A stretch of DNA of 64,000 nt from Sphingobacteriales bacterium (GTDB lineage: Bacteria; Bacteroidota; Bacteroidia; Chitinophagales; UBA2359): NCBI GenBank assembly GCA_016718845.1, contig JADKCK010000008.1, positions 118,401-182,400 on the forward strand, read 5' to 3'. The notes under the pieces were generated by a model. The model was not told the origin of the DNA. It saw only the letters and a program-made list of their open reading frames with translations, and ran no database searches. Below are positions 16,987-26,400 of the stretch, piece after piece. Each line of letters begins with the position of its first letter. Positions within the stretch are counted from its first letter, which is position 1. Made by a program: the position numbers and the translations under genes.

Positions 16987-17766
16987 ATGGAATCAATCAT
17001 TGAGTTTTTACAGCTTTATTTGGGCAACGACCTAAAAGCGGCAGGTATCATTATTTTAAACCTAATTATCATCGAGGGTTTGCTTTCGATAGATAATGCT
17101 GCTGTGTTGGCAACCATGGTTATGGATTTACCCAAAGAGCAACGCGCCCGAGCCTTACGGATAGGTTTGGTTTTTGCTTACATTTTTAGAGGATTAGCCT
17201 TGATTTTTGCATCGGTATTGATGGGGGTAGTTTGGCTTAAAGCATTAGGGGCATTGTACCTTATCTTTTTAGGCTACGATTACTTCAAAACCAAAGCCAC
17301 ACCCAGCACCGAAGACGATATATTGAACAAAAACGAAAACTTCATCTATCGCAACTTAAAAAAATACTTAGGTTCGTTTTGGGCAACCGTAGCTATGGTC
17401 GAAACCATGGACATGGTATTTTCGATAGATAATGTGTTTGCTGCCGTAGCGTTTACCAATAATATATACCTAATTTGTTTTGGCGTATTTATTGGTATCT
17501 TAACCATGCGTTTTGTAGCAGGTATTTTTGTTACTCTAATGGAGCGTTTCCCACTGCTCGAGCCATCGGCGTTTATTGTAGTTACTCTGTTGGGTTTAAA
17601 ACTGCTAATTGCCTCGTATTGCGATACATTAACTACCCACAACTGGCTTTGCGAGTTTTTAGAAGGACACAATGCCGATTTCTATTTCTCTATCATCACC
17701 GTATCCATATTTTTGTTCCCCATTTTAGTGTCGTTTATTAAAAAGAAAAAAGATGCTTCTGTCTAA
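16987..17766 (+). CDS. terC: TerC/Alx-family integral membrane protein
   Basis: The start at 16987 (MESIIEFLQLYLGNDLKAAG) is chosen because the upstream open frame is only the translated 21-bp array. The product has 259 residues with about seven membrane helices. The TerC signatures are present twice in related halves: LLSIDNAAVLATMVMDLP and ETMDMVFSIDNVFAAVAFT, whose Asp and Asn lie in the membrane and are thought to bind metal. TerC-type proteins are linked to tellurite resistance and to manganese export and metal supply to secreted enzymes. The substrate here is not determinable. The metallophosphoesterase gene follows after 12 bases and is probably co-transcribed. Confidence 0.9.
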   Translation: MESIIEFLQLYLGNDLKAAGIIILNLIIIEGLLSIDNAAVLATMVMDLPKEQRARALRIGLVFAYIFRGLALIFASVLMGVVWLKALGALYLIFLGYDYFKTKATPSTEDDILNKNENFIYRNLKKYLGSFWATVAMVETMDMVFSIDNVFAAVAFTNNIYLICFGVFIGILTMRFVAGIFVTLMERFPLLEPSAFIVVTLLGLKLLIASYCDTLTTHNWLCEFLEGHNADFYFSIITVSIFLFPILVSFIKKKKDASV

Positions 17767-17778
17767 ACGCAGCTATCT

Positions 17779-18549
17779 ATGAAGATACAATATTGCTCTG
17801 ATTTACATTTAGAGTTTACGCTCAACAGAAATTACATTTTGCAAAACCCCATTAAACCAGTGGGCGACGTGCTGATATTAGGTGGCGATATTACCTTATT
17901 AAATGGCATGTCGGGCAGTTTTGAACGAGATTTTTTTGACAGATTAGCTAGCGAGTTTGAGCAAGTATTTTGGATTTGCGGCAACCACGAGTTTTACGGC
18001 GGCTTTGATAGCGAAATGATGGACGTGTCGTTTTGCGAAGCCATACGCCCCAATGTTTGGTTAACTAACAATCATACCCAAACCATTAACAAGGTGCGGT
18101 TTATTTTCTCTACACTTTGGAGTCACATATTGCCCTCGCAAGAGGTGCTTATACGGCAATTTATCAACGATTTTAGGCTTATCAAATACCGCAACGAGGT
18201 GTTAAGCGTTGAACAGTACAACCGTTTTTTTGAACAATCGAAGATTTTTATAGCCACCGAGCTACAAACACCCACTACCTGCACCAAAACCATTGTAGTT
18301 ACACATCATCTGCCTAGTTATCAATGCCAATTGCCCAAATACAAAAACAGCCCAGTAAGTAGCTTTGTGGTTAGTAATCTCGATGATTTTATTATTGATA
18401 AACCAATAGACTATTGGATATATGGACACTCGCATGGCAATATGCCACCTATTACTATAGGCAATACACAATTGATAACCAATCAGTTGGGGTATATTCA
18501 AAAAGGCGAAAACACAGGCTATCAAAACAATGCTTTTATTGAGGTGTGA
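17779..18549 (+). CDS. Calcineurin-like metallophosphoesterase
   Basis: The protein has 256 residues and no signal peptide. All five metal-binding blocks of the family are visible: CSDLHLE, LGGDIT, CGNHEFY, VTHHLP and YGHSHGN. It is therefore likely a cytoplasmic di-metal phosphoesterase. The substrate (nucleotide, protein or nucleic acid) cannot be told from sequence. It starts 12 bases after terC, so the two are probably one transcript. Confidence 0.9.
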   Translation: MKIQYCSDLHLEFTLNRNYILQNPIKPVGDVLILGGDITLLNGMSGSFERDFFDRLASEFEQVFWICGNHEFYGGFDSEMMDVSFCEAIRPNVWLTNNHTQTINKVRFIFSTLWSHILPSQEVLIRQFINDFRLIKYRNEVLSVEQYNRFFEQSKIFIATELQTPTTCTKTIVVTHHLPSYQCQLPKYKNSPVSSFVVSNLDDFIIDKPIDYWIYGHSHGNMPPITIGNTQLITNQLGYIQKGENTGYQNNAFIEV

Positions 18550-18595
18550 TGCGCTCAAAACTTATCTCCTCTCCCATTTAAAACAAACATAAACA

Positions 18596-20107
18596 ATGAC
18601 CAACAAAATCATTTACCTTCTTATTGTTTTTTTGTTTTTTGCAAAAATAACAACTGCACAAACGGCTGGCACACTCGACCCTACGTTTAGCGATGATGGG
18701 CAATACACCCTCAATTTTGGATTTACCGACAACCTGAACGATGTAAAAGTACAAGACGACCAAAAAATACTACTTACTGGCGTGGCACTTAACGACAGCT
18801 ACACAGGCGTGTTAAAAGTTATTAGACTGCTACCCAACGGAAGCCTTGATACTAGCTTTGGTATTAATGGCGTTTTTTCGTTTTTAACCACCACCGAAAC
18901 CTACGGCTTTGAAAGCTACCCCTTAAGCAACGGAAAAATTATTGTTGCCGGATTAGCCGCCGAAACCTTTGGCTACTACGACATATTATTACTGCGCATA
19001 AACCCCGACGGAACATTAGATACTAGCTTTGGAACTAACGGCTCGACGGTAGCTAATTTTAGTATCCGCGACGATTTTGCCTATGCCATGACCGTACAAA
19101 ATGATGGCAAAATTGTAGTTGCCGGCACCATAACCGATACCCTCAATTATTACAACAACCCATCAATAGTGCGTTTTAGAGCCGATGGCATGTTGGATAC
19201 CACTTTTGGCAACAATGGCGTAGTTACCGTTTCGGGCGTAGATATTGACAACGAACTGACTAGTATTGTAGTGCAAAACGACGGCAAAATTGTGGCAGCC
19301 GGACACTACTCTGATGTGTTTGATGGCTCGATGGATTTTGACGTGCTACTAATACGTGTTGATGCCAATGGCACCTTAGATGCCACCTTTGGCAACAATG
19401 GCGTAGTAAAAACCGCTATAAACGGAGGCATAGACGACTCGTTTGGCATAGCCCTAGATAACAACCAAAATATTGTTGTTGCCGGATTTACAACCCTACC
19501 ATTTACCTTAACCTTAGATATGGTGTTATTAAAATACACCCCAAATGGCATCCTCGACCCAAACTTTGGTACTGCTGGTATCGTAACCTTTAATAACGGC
19601 GACCAAGATGTTGGTGCTGATGTAAAAGTTCAGCCCGACAACAAAATTGTGGTAGGTGGTACATCAGGTTTTGGCGGACAAGGTCCACGCGATTTTGCTG
19701 CGTGGAGATACCTACCCAACGGAACACCCGATAACACATTTGGTACCAACGGCTTTGCATCTGCCCCCATTGGCATCGATTTTCAAGATGCAAACAGTAT
19801 GGCTTTACAAGCCGATGGCAAAGTTGTTCTTGCCGGAAAATCAAGTAACGGAACCAACATCGATATGGCAGTAGTGCGCTACCTTGGCGATATTGCCAAC
19901 GCAATAAACAATACATCTACCAACAATGCCTATCTTATCACCCCTAATATAGTATCGCCTAGTTGTTTAGTTACTGTTCATGTCTCGCCCAAATACGCAG
20001 CTAACGGTACAATTAAACCTTGTAAATATGCTGGGCGAAACAAGTTTTTACTACAACCCACACATCTAACAACAACAGCATATCGTTTACCCTCCCAAGC
20101 TCGCTAA
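18596..20107 (+). CDS. Delta-60 repeat secreted protein with frameshifted T9SS tail
   Basis: A signal peptide (ending TTAQT) is followed by about eight delta-60 repeats, each with the pattern DGKIVVAG then GTLDTTFGNNGVV, probably a beta-propeller. From about residue 425 the sequence turns into a T9SS-like tail (NNAYLITPNIVSPS, LVTVHVSPKYAANGTIK). The frame is then lost, and the last 30 residues (PCKYAGRNKFLLQPT and on) are an out-of-frame artefact. The proper tail continues in the other frames to a stop at 20176-20178. As written, the protein would lack a working sorting signal. Confidence 0.82.
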   Translation: MTNKIIYLLIVFLFFAKITTAQTAGTLDPTFSDDGQYTLNFGFTDNLNDVKVQDDQKILLTGVALNDSYTGVLKVIRLLPNGSLDTSFGINGVFSFLTTTETYGFESYPLSNGKIIVAGLAAETFGYYDILLLRINPDGTLDTSFGTNGSTVANFSIRDDFAYAMTVQNDGKIVVAGTITDTLNYYNNPSIVRFRADGMLDTTFGNNGVVTVSGVDIDNELTSIVVQNDGKIVAAGHYSDVFDGSMDFDVLLIRVDANGTLDATFGNNGVVKTAINGGIDDSFGIALDNNQNIVVAGFTTLPFTLTLDMVLLKYTPNGILDPNFGTAGIVTFNNGDQDVGADVKVQPDNKIVVGGTSGFGGQGPRDFAAWRYLPNGTPDNTFGTNGFASAPIGIDFQDANSMALQADGKVVLAGKSSNGTNIDMAVVRYLGDIANAINNTSTNNAYLITPNIVSPSCLVTVHVSPKYAANGTIKPCKYAGRNKFLLQPTHLTTTAYRLPSQAR

Positions 20108-20178
20108 AAAGTGGCATCTATTTATTAACTATTGGAGATGGTAAAACACAACAAACACAAAAAATTGTAGTGCAGTAA
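20018..20178 (+). pseudogene. Out-of-frame remainder of the delta-60 protein's T9SS domain
   Basis: After a one-base gain near 20018-20020 the expected tail reads LVNMLGETSFYYNP. After a second shift near 20057-20063 it reads TSNNNSISFTLPSSLKSGIY then LLTIGDG and ends QKIVVQ before TAA (20176-20178). That is a standard T9SS type A ending, so two small indels separate the ORF from its sorting signal. Confidence 0.8.
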
Positions 20179-20558
20179 GTAAATGAATAATTAGGTATCC
20201 AAGCTAAAAACACCTTTATTATGCCCATATTATGCCGCTAAGTAGACATTCAGCTTAATACTGTCAGGTAAAAAGTGGTATTTTAAGCTCCGTTAGGTGC
20301 GTAATATTGAGCAAAAATTGGAAAATCGTATTTTCAGCCCCGTTAGGGGTGTAATATGGTTATTTATCGATGAAAAAGCAAAACCCAAACCCCGTCGGGG
20401 TTAAAAATACAGCTATTACCTATTTTCTATAATCATTTCACTCCTTCGGGGTTATAATACCTTGCTTTAAACCCCGAAGGGGTGCAGCCTGTAGCCAAAG
20501 CCTGCAGCGGACAGCGTACAGCCAACCCCACCCACATCATTTATAATTTACACAGCCC
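20179..20558. repeat. Gene-free spacer with CCCCGTTAGGGG-type palindromic repeats
   Basis: Five short related palindromic words lie at 20288-20300 (TCCGTTAGGTGCGTAAT), 20338-20352 (CCCCGTTAGGGGTGTAAT), 20389-20402 (CCCCGTCGGGGTTAAA), 20451-20462 (CTCCTTCGGGGTTATAAT) and 20471-20484 (AACCCCGAAGGGGTGCAG). Their orientations alternate, so they look like a REP-type dispersed repeat cluster. An AGCC-rich block similar to 16899-16952 follows at 20488-20525. No gene is seen. Confidence 0.75.
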
Positions 20559-22676
20559 TTGAACACTTTTATCTTCGAAGAATACCCCGTTTGGTATCTA
20601 GCATTTTGCGTTTTAGCGGGTTTATTATACGCTGGTTTTTTGTATTTTCGCGACAAATCGCTTGGCGATACTACCACTACTGGTAAGCGTCCTTGGCTAT
20701 TGCCATTGGCATTTTTACGGTTTTTGACCGTGTCAAGTATTTGCTTTTTGCTATTATCGCCCGTTATACGCTCTAAGTTTGTAGAGGTAGTAAAACCCTA
20801 CATTGTAGTACTACAAGACCACTCGGAGTCGATGAAACAAGCATTTAATCAAACCGATTCGACGGCTTTTCATAGCAACCTCGAAAAGCTAGTTGCCGAA
20901 TTGGGTAAAGATTATCAGGTACAAAGTTATAATTTTGGTTCGGACGTGAAAGAAGGTTTAACTAGCATCTACGACCAAAAAACCACCAACATATCCGATG
21001 CCCTTGATTTGGCGTACAATGTATATGCCAACCAAAATTTAGGTGCCGTAGTGTTGGCAACCGATGGTGTGTACAACCAAGGTAGCAACCCACAATACCT
21101 AACCACCAAAATTGGCGTACCTATTTATAGCATAGCATTAGGCGATACAACACCCAAACGCGACCTACTTATCGAGAAGGTACTGCATAACCGCATTGCC
21201 TATCTGGGCGATAAATTTACCGCACGTGTAGATATATCTGCCAAAAATTGCCGCGGCGAAAACGCCGTTTTAAACATCTACAAAGGCAAAGGCAATACCA
21301 ACAAAGTGTTTAGTAAAACTATTAGCATTGCAAAAGACGATTTTGTAATTAGCGAAGATGTAATACTAAATGCCGAACCTGCAGGCGTACAGCAATTTAC
21401 CGCCTCGGTAACGGTACTAAAAGACGAGGTAAATGCCAACAACAATCAGCAATCGTTTTTTGTAGAGGTGGTTGATAATCGCCAAAAAATATTGTTGTTA
21501 GCCGCCAGCCCGCACCCCGACTTAGCATCGATACGACAAGCCATTGAGGTAAACAAAAACTATGAGGTGACAACCGATTTTGCCAGCACTTTTAAAGGCA
21601 ACGTCCGCGATTTTAATGTGGCAGTACTGCATGGTATGCCCGCTAAAAACGCCAGCTCCGAAACCATTATCGGGCAATTAAAAACTGCCAGTATACCTAT
21701 ATTATATGTACTGACAGAACAGACAGATATTGGTGCCTTTAATAGGGCGCAAACATTAGTGCAAATAAACGGCAATGGCAACGCAAAACCCAACGATGTG
21801 CGGGTAAAAGCCAACGGCGATAAGTTTACTATTTTTACCGTTGAGCCACAAACCCTTGCCACCCTCGAGCAATTGCCGCCACTTAAAGCCCCCTTTGGCA
21901 GCTATCAAACAGCCCCTAACGCCCAAACTTTGTTGTTACAAAAAGTAGGTAGCACACCTACCACTTATCCGCTGCTTACCTATACGGGTGCATCAGATGC
22001 TAAGGTAGGCGTGTTGGCAGGCGAAGGTATATTTAGGTGGAAATTTTATGAGTACAAAAGTTCGCAAAACAACAATTCGTTTAACGAGTTAGTTACTAAA
22101 TCCATACAGTATTTATCTGCCAAAAACGACAAACGCAAGTTTAGGGTCACGATGCCCAAAAGCATCTTTACCGAAAACGAAAACATTACCTTTGATGCCG
22201 AGCTGTACAACGACAGCTACGAACTAATCAACACCCCCGATGTTAGTATCAATATCTACGACGAGGCAAGCAAAGCCTACCCGTTTTTGTTCAACAAAAA
22301 TGGCAAGGCGTATAACCTAAATGCCAAGTTTTTTCCGCCGGGCAACTACACCTACGAAGCAAAAACCGTATACAACGGCGTAGAACACAAAGCAACAGGC
22401 AATTTTACCGTAGTTTCGATACAACTCGAAAGCCAACAAACAGTAGCCAATCATAGGTTGTTGCGCAGTATGGCAGAACAATCGGGCGGTTTGGTGGTAT
22501 CGGCAGATAGCATTACTACACTTGTCGAAAAAATAAAAAGTAAAGCAAGCATCAAACCTATTCAATACAGCACCTTTAAAAGCCGCTCGATTATTAATTT
22601 GCGCTGGATATTCTTTTTGTTAGCCCTGCTTTTGGCTATCGAATGGTTTGTGCGTAAATATGTAGGAGGGTATTAG
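20559..22676 (+). CDS. Membrane-anchored vWA-domain protein
   Basis: The product has 705 residues starting at a TTG (MNTFIFEEYPVWYLAFCVLA); no in-frame ATG fits better. Two N-terminal membrane helices (about 12-30 and 46-68) and one near the C-terminus (RWIFFLLALLLAIEWFV) place a large central part outside the membrane. A vWA-like domain follows the second helix: VVLQDHSESMKQ keeps the DxSxS metal site and LATDGVYNQG its partner loop. Ig-like and other beta domains follow. The layout resembles the BatA/aerotolerance-type vWA proteins of Bacteroidota, but no moxR or bat genes are adjacent, so the role is open. Confidence 0.75.
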   Translation: MNTFIFEEYPVWYLAFCVLAGLLYAGFLYFRDKSLGDTTTTGKRPWLLPLAFLRFLTVSSICFLLLSPVIRSKFVEVVKPYIVVLQDHSESMKQAFNQTDSTAFHSNLEKLVAELGKDYQVQSYNFGSDVKEGLTSIYDQKTTNISDALDLAYNVYANQNLGAVVLATDGVYNQGSNPQYLTTKIGVPIYSIALGDTTPKRDLLIEKVLHNRIAYLGDKFTARVDISAKNCRGENAVLNIYKGKGNTNKVFSKTISIAKDDFVISEDVILNAEPAGVQQFTASVTVLKDEVNANNNQQSFFVEVVDNRQKILLLAASPHPDLASIRQAIEVNKNYEVTTDFASTFKGNVRDFNVAVLHGMPAKNASSETIIGQLKTASIPILYVLTEQTDIGAFNRAQTLVQINGNGNAKPNDVRVKANGDKFTIFTVEPQTLATLEQLPPLKAPFGSYQTAPNAQTLLLQKVGSTPTTYPLLTYTGASDAKVGVLAGEGIFRWKFYEYKSSQNNNSFNELVTKSIQYLSAKNDKRKFRVTMPKSIFTENENITFDAELYNDSYELINTPDVSINIYDEASKAYPFLFNKNGKAYNLNAKFFPPGNYTYEAKTVYNGVEHKATGNFTVVSIQLESQQTVANHRLLRSMAEQSGGLVVSADSITTLVEKIKSKASIKPIQYSTFKSRSIINLRWIFFLLALLLAIEWFVRKYVGGY

Positions 22677-22736
22677 TGCAATTATTGATTGTGGATTATT
22701 GATTATCTTTGCCAATACATAGCAGATAGATTATAC

Positions 22737-22762
22737 AAAAACAGGCAATTATGCCTGTTTTT
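22737..22762 (+). terminator. Intrinsic terminator after the vWA gene
   Basis: The stem AAAAACAGGCA/TGCCTGTTTTT encloses a four-base loop. It belongs to a 39-bp sequence (22735-22773) that is repeated exactly at 28031-28069 after the next gene. Confidence 0.88.
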
Positions 22763-22773
22763 GTTGCTTTAGT

Positions 22774-22936
22774 GTCCATTAGTGAAGTATCATCAATATC
22801 TTTGAAGTCTTAGTAGACCATTCAAACAGGCTTGACACTAAAGAGGAGCAAATTGCGGTAGAAAAAGAGGCATTTGGAGTCCGTAAATATAAACCACAAA
22901 CAAAGTAGTTCTTTGGTTTTTTCTTTATTTTCAACA
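22774..22936. other. Spacer before the 21-bp array
   Basis: No gene or RNA is recognised. The sequence is unique within the window. Confidence 0.5.
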
Positions 22937-23167
22937 TTCATCTAACTTGGTCGAACGTTCATCTAACTTGGTCGAACGTTCATCTAACTTGGTCGAACGT
23001 TCATCTGACTTGGTCGAACGTTCATCTGACTTGGTCGAACGTTCATCTGACTTGGTCGAACGTTCATCTGACTTGGTCGAACGTTCATCTGACTTGGTCG
23101 AACGTTCATCTGACTTGGTCGAACGTTCATCTGACTTGGTCGAACGTTCATCTGACTTGGTCGGGTG
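22937..23167. repeat. 21-bp tandem repeat array 2
   Basis: Exactly 11 head-to-tail units of 21 bp share TTCATCTGACTTGGTCGAAC. The first three have CTAAC instead of CTGAC, and the last unit ends GGGTG. Apart from that the units are identical, so the array is very young. Each junction forms the palindrome GAACGTTC. Translation would give a Leu-Val-Glu-Arg-Ser-Ser-Asp heptad, but no start context or neighbouring domain supports a protein. Confidence 0.97.
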
Positions 23168-23427
23168 ATGAAATTTGAGCGTTTTAGTGTTTATTCTACC
23201 ATTTTAATCCAAATTTTGTGTGTAATGCCCCAAACAAATTAGCGCATGGCTATTAGTGAGTTAGTTGTAATTCGGAAAATTCATTATGATTACTCTACTC
23301 CAAAAACTATAAACCAACAAGACATAGAGCGTTTTTTCTGAATTTTCCGTGTTTCTGTTGTAAAGATGCTAATTTGCACAGATGGAAAATAAAATTGTGG
23401 TAGTACGCAATTATTTTACACCAAGAC
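23168..23427. other. Spacer between the array and the BNR gene promoter
   Basis: Nothing gene-like is seen. The stretch near 23320-23365 (CCGTGTTTCTGTTGTAAAG) faintly resembles 8655-8680, a weak dispersed similarity. Confidence 0.4.
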
Positions 23428-23458
23428 TTGTTTTTGTCAATTATCAATAGTAACTTTG
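23428..23458 (+). promoter_or_regulatory. Bacteroidota-type promoter of the BNR T9SS gene
   Basis: TTG (23428-23430), 20 bases, then TAACTTTG (23451-23458) fits the housekeeping sigma consensus of the phylum. Transcription would start near 23465, 25 bases before the ATG at 23489. This rules out the in-frame TTG at 23456 as the start. Confidence 0.7.
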
Positions 23459-23488
23459 CATCTGAATCTTTTATTTACTAGTCTAAAA

Positions 23489-26400
23489 ATGCAAATCAAA
23501 TGCAAATCGCTATTTCTGTTTTTATTACTAAACTTGCTTTGGGGCGGGTTTAGTGAGGTGGCTGTGGCACAGCCCGATATACCTGAGATGGAGAGGCACG
23601 AACTTACTGATATAGAAAGGCACGAACATCCTGAGGGGATAATGTCTCCATTAATGCTTAAGGATATGTTCAGTGGTGAGGTGGAGTATGACATACGCCA
23701 TTACTCTAACCTTTTTCCACGCTTAATCTATTTTAAAAAGTTTGTTTTTGACTCATTAAACAATGCAATAGCCTACGATCTTACAGCAAAACTTAAATTT
23801 ACTGATGTTTGTAGGTCGATAGAGGACGGTATTAATTATCATCTTCCAGGATATTACAATAGTGCTAACCACGCAAGGCCTAGCAAAGATGATTTTTATC
23901 GCATGTCTTCGGGCAGTACTTATAAAAACTACATGGCTTGGAAAAAAGTAGCTCAACTTAGGCAAGGTGCCGACGGTAGTTTTGTGAATGCCGCCGACCG
24001 TATGTGGAACGAAATAGAACGCCTAAACACCATTGACCAACGAAACAAAACCCGGCGCGAAGCAGGCGAACAACAAACCGATTGTTTTGCAGGTACTTGG
24101 GCTAACATTGGTCCGTTTTTTAATAGTACAACCGATGATGCAACTGCTGCAAATCATAACAGCATAACGCCAGGTATAGGGCGGGTAGCGGTTTTGCGCA
24201 AACACCCTACCCAAGATATTTTGTACATGGGTGCAGCTACGGGTGGCTTGTGGAAATCGGTGCCAAATGGAGCAACAGAGCCTATTGGTCACCGTTGGCA
24301 GGTAGTAGGGGCTGGTTCGGGCGATTTGTTCCCTACCATGGGCATTGCCGATATTGCTTTTAACAGCACAGGCAGCACCATGTATGTGGCAACAGGCGAC
24401 CGTACTCGAGGCTTTGATGCACTTGGGCAAAACTCGTATAGCATTGGTGTGTTAAAAAGCACCGATGCAGGTACAACTTGGCAGCGTTTGTCCAATAATG
24501 TTACCTGGCGCATGTTGGTAGGCACTACCTATCAAACGGTTACGCCTAAATACCTCAAAATTAACCGCTTGTTGGTTAATGCCAATGGCGATTTGTTCAT
24601 TGCTGCCAACATATTTGTAGATGTATTAGAAAAAATAGTAGGCGCTAGTACCAATACTGCCAACAACAACGTTTATGGTGTTTGGAAATACAATACTGCT
24701 AATAACAGTTGGGAACAATTAGTTCATTTCGATAACGAAGTATGCGCTATGGAATTTGGCAATGCTGCCCAAACAGCCATAGTAGCAGCCTCTGTGCTTG
24801 GACAAGTTCAGCGCACAACCACCCTAAATACCACTTGGACAAGTGTACTGTCTGCCGGAAGCAATGTTACTAAAGGCGTTTCATTTTCGAATGTGGTACA
24901 AAACGGCTCGGAAAACATACTGTATCTAATGACCACTTCACCTTTTACTTTGAGTAAATCAACAGATGGGGGAGCTACTTTTACACCTACAAACCTATCA
25001 ATATCGAGCTTTCCTCTTCCTCCTCCCAATGATGGTGATATTACGTCTTTTGAAGTATTACCCACAGGGCCTCGCTCGGTAGTTACTATCAACCCAAGCA
25101 ATGTCAATGAGTTGTATTTGGGTGCAGCGGGGAACACAGCAGGGAGTGATGCAAATGGCGGTAAATTAGTGTTTAAGGTAATTATGAGTGGCAACAATGT
25201 GGTGAGCACTACGGCAGTGTCTTTTTCGCCTAAAGATTCGCCCAATGTAGGTGCTAGTGCTAATAAGTATATGCACACCGATTTAAATAATTTTTTGTGG
25301 ATAGGCAATAAGTTGTTTATTGCCCACGATGGGGGTTTGTCGTATACATCAGACGGTGGCACAACGTGGAGCAAATGGTACGAAACTACCCGCGATTTAT
25401 GTATCACCGAAGCCCTATCGGTGAGTAGCTCAGTAGCCGCCCCCACGCCAGGTTTGGGTACAAGCAATACCGATTGCGTATATGCCGGAAGTTGGGACAA
25501 TGGTTTGTTTAGGGCAAAACGCAATGGTAATGCCTTTGAGTGGTTTAATTCCTTTGGGGGCGATGCAGTCCAGATATGTATGAAAGGGGATAACAGAATA
25601 GGGTATACATTGCTCCCTAATGGTGGTATTTTTAGATACAGACCTGCCATACCCGATAATCCGGTTACTGCCGAGAGATTTAAAGGACTTTCTATTTTTC
25701 CACCATTAAGTACCGCCAGTGTCTTTGCCGAGTACATACCCGACATAAAATTGTTTGATGGACTAGAGGTACTTGACCCTGCTTCTCCGAATACCCCCAA
25801 CCAAGGTGGTTTAATGTCGGGCTATCCTGACTTGATTCGTATTAACCCAAATATTACTGCCGAATGGTTAGGTGAAACTACAACGTGTTGTAATTATAGT
25901 GCCTTTAACCCACCTACCGGTTTTCAAGAAACAGAATATCCATGGGCTGCTTTAGATATGGTAGGCTCGGTGGCTTATGCAGGGCGTATAAGGTTACAAA
26001 ATACTGGGTTAAACACTGATTACGTTGCTCGCACTATCATTACTCGTAGCAACGATGCCAACGTTGGTTATCCGCCTGCTAATCCGCCTCCTACTACCGA
26101 ACCTTATCCTACCTGGACATTAAAAGATGGCACTAATTTACCAAATGCACCAGGTAAGTTATTAACCGATATAGTGGTTAACAAATTAAACCCCGACATG
26201 CTCTTTGCCACCTATTCGGGTTTTGATATTAACGGAGAGATGACCGTAGAAACTATGTCTAATCCACAAACAACTTTGCAGTTGGGCAAGGTGTTTATGT
26301 CTACCAATGGTGGCGATACATGGACCAATATTACCTTTGGAGCTATTAAACCTGCCGCACCAAACAGTTTGCCCAAAAATATGTTACCCGACCTACCTGT

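Noticed and set aside
22937..23167. CRISPR array
   Set aside because: Units are head-to-tail without spacers, and no cas genes are present. The same holds for the other arrays.
22947..23168. 73-codon frame with Leu-Val-Glu-Arg-Ser-Ser heptads
   Set aside because: Pure repeat translation without promoter or flanking domain; a coiled-coil protein is possible but unsupported.
24808..25800. 330-codon minus-strand frame inside the BNR gene
   Set aside because: The plus-strand gene has clear Asp-box motifs throughout; the minus frame has none and lacks a plausible start context.
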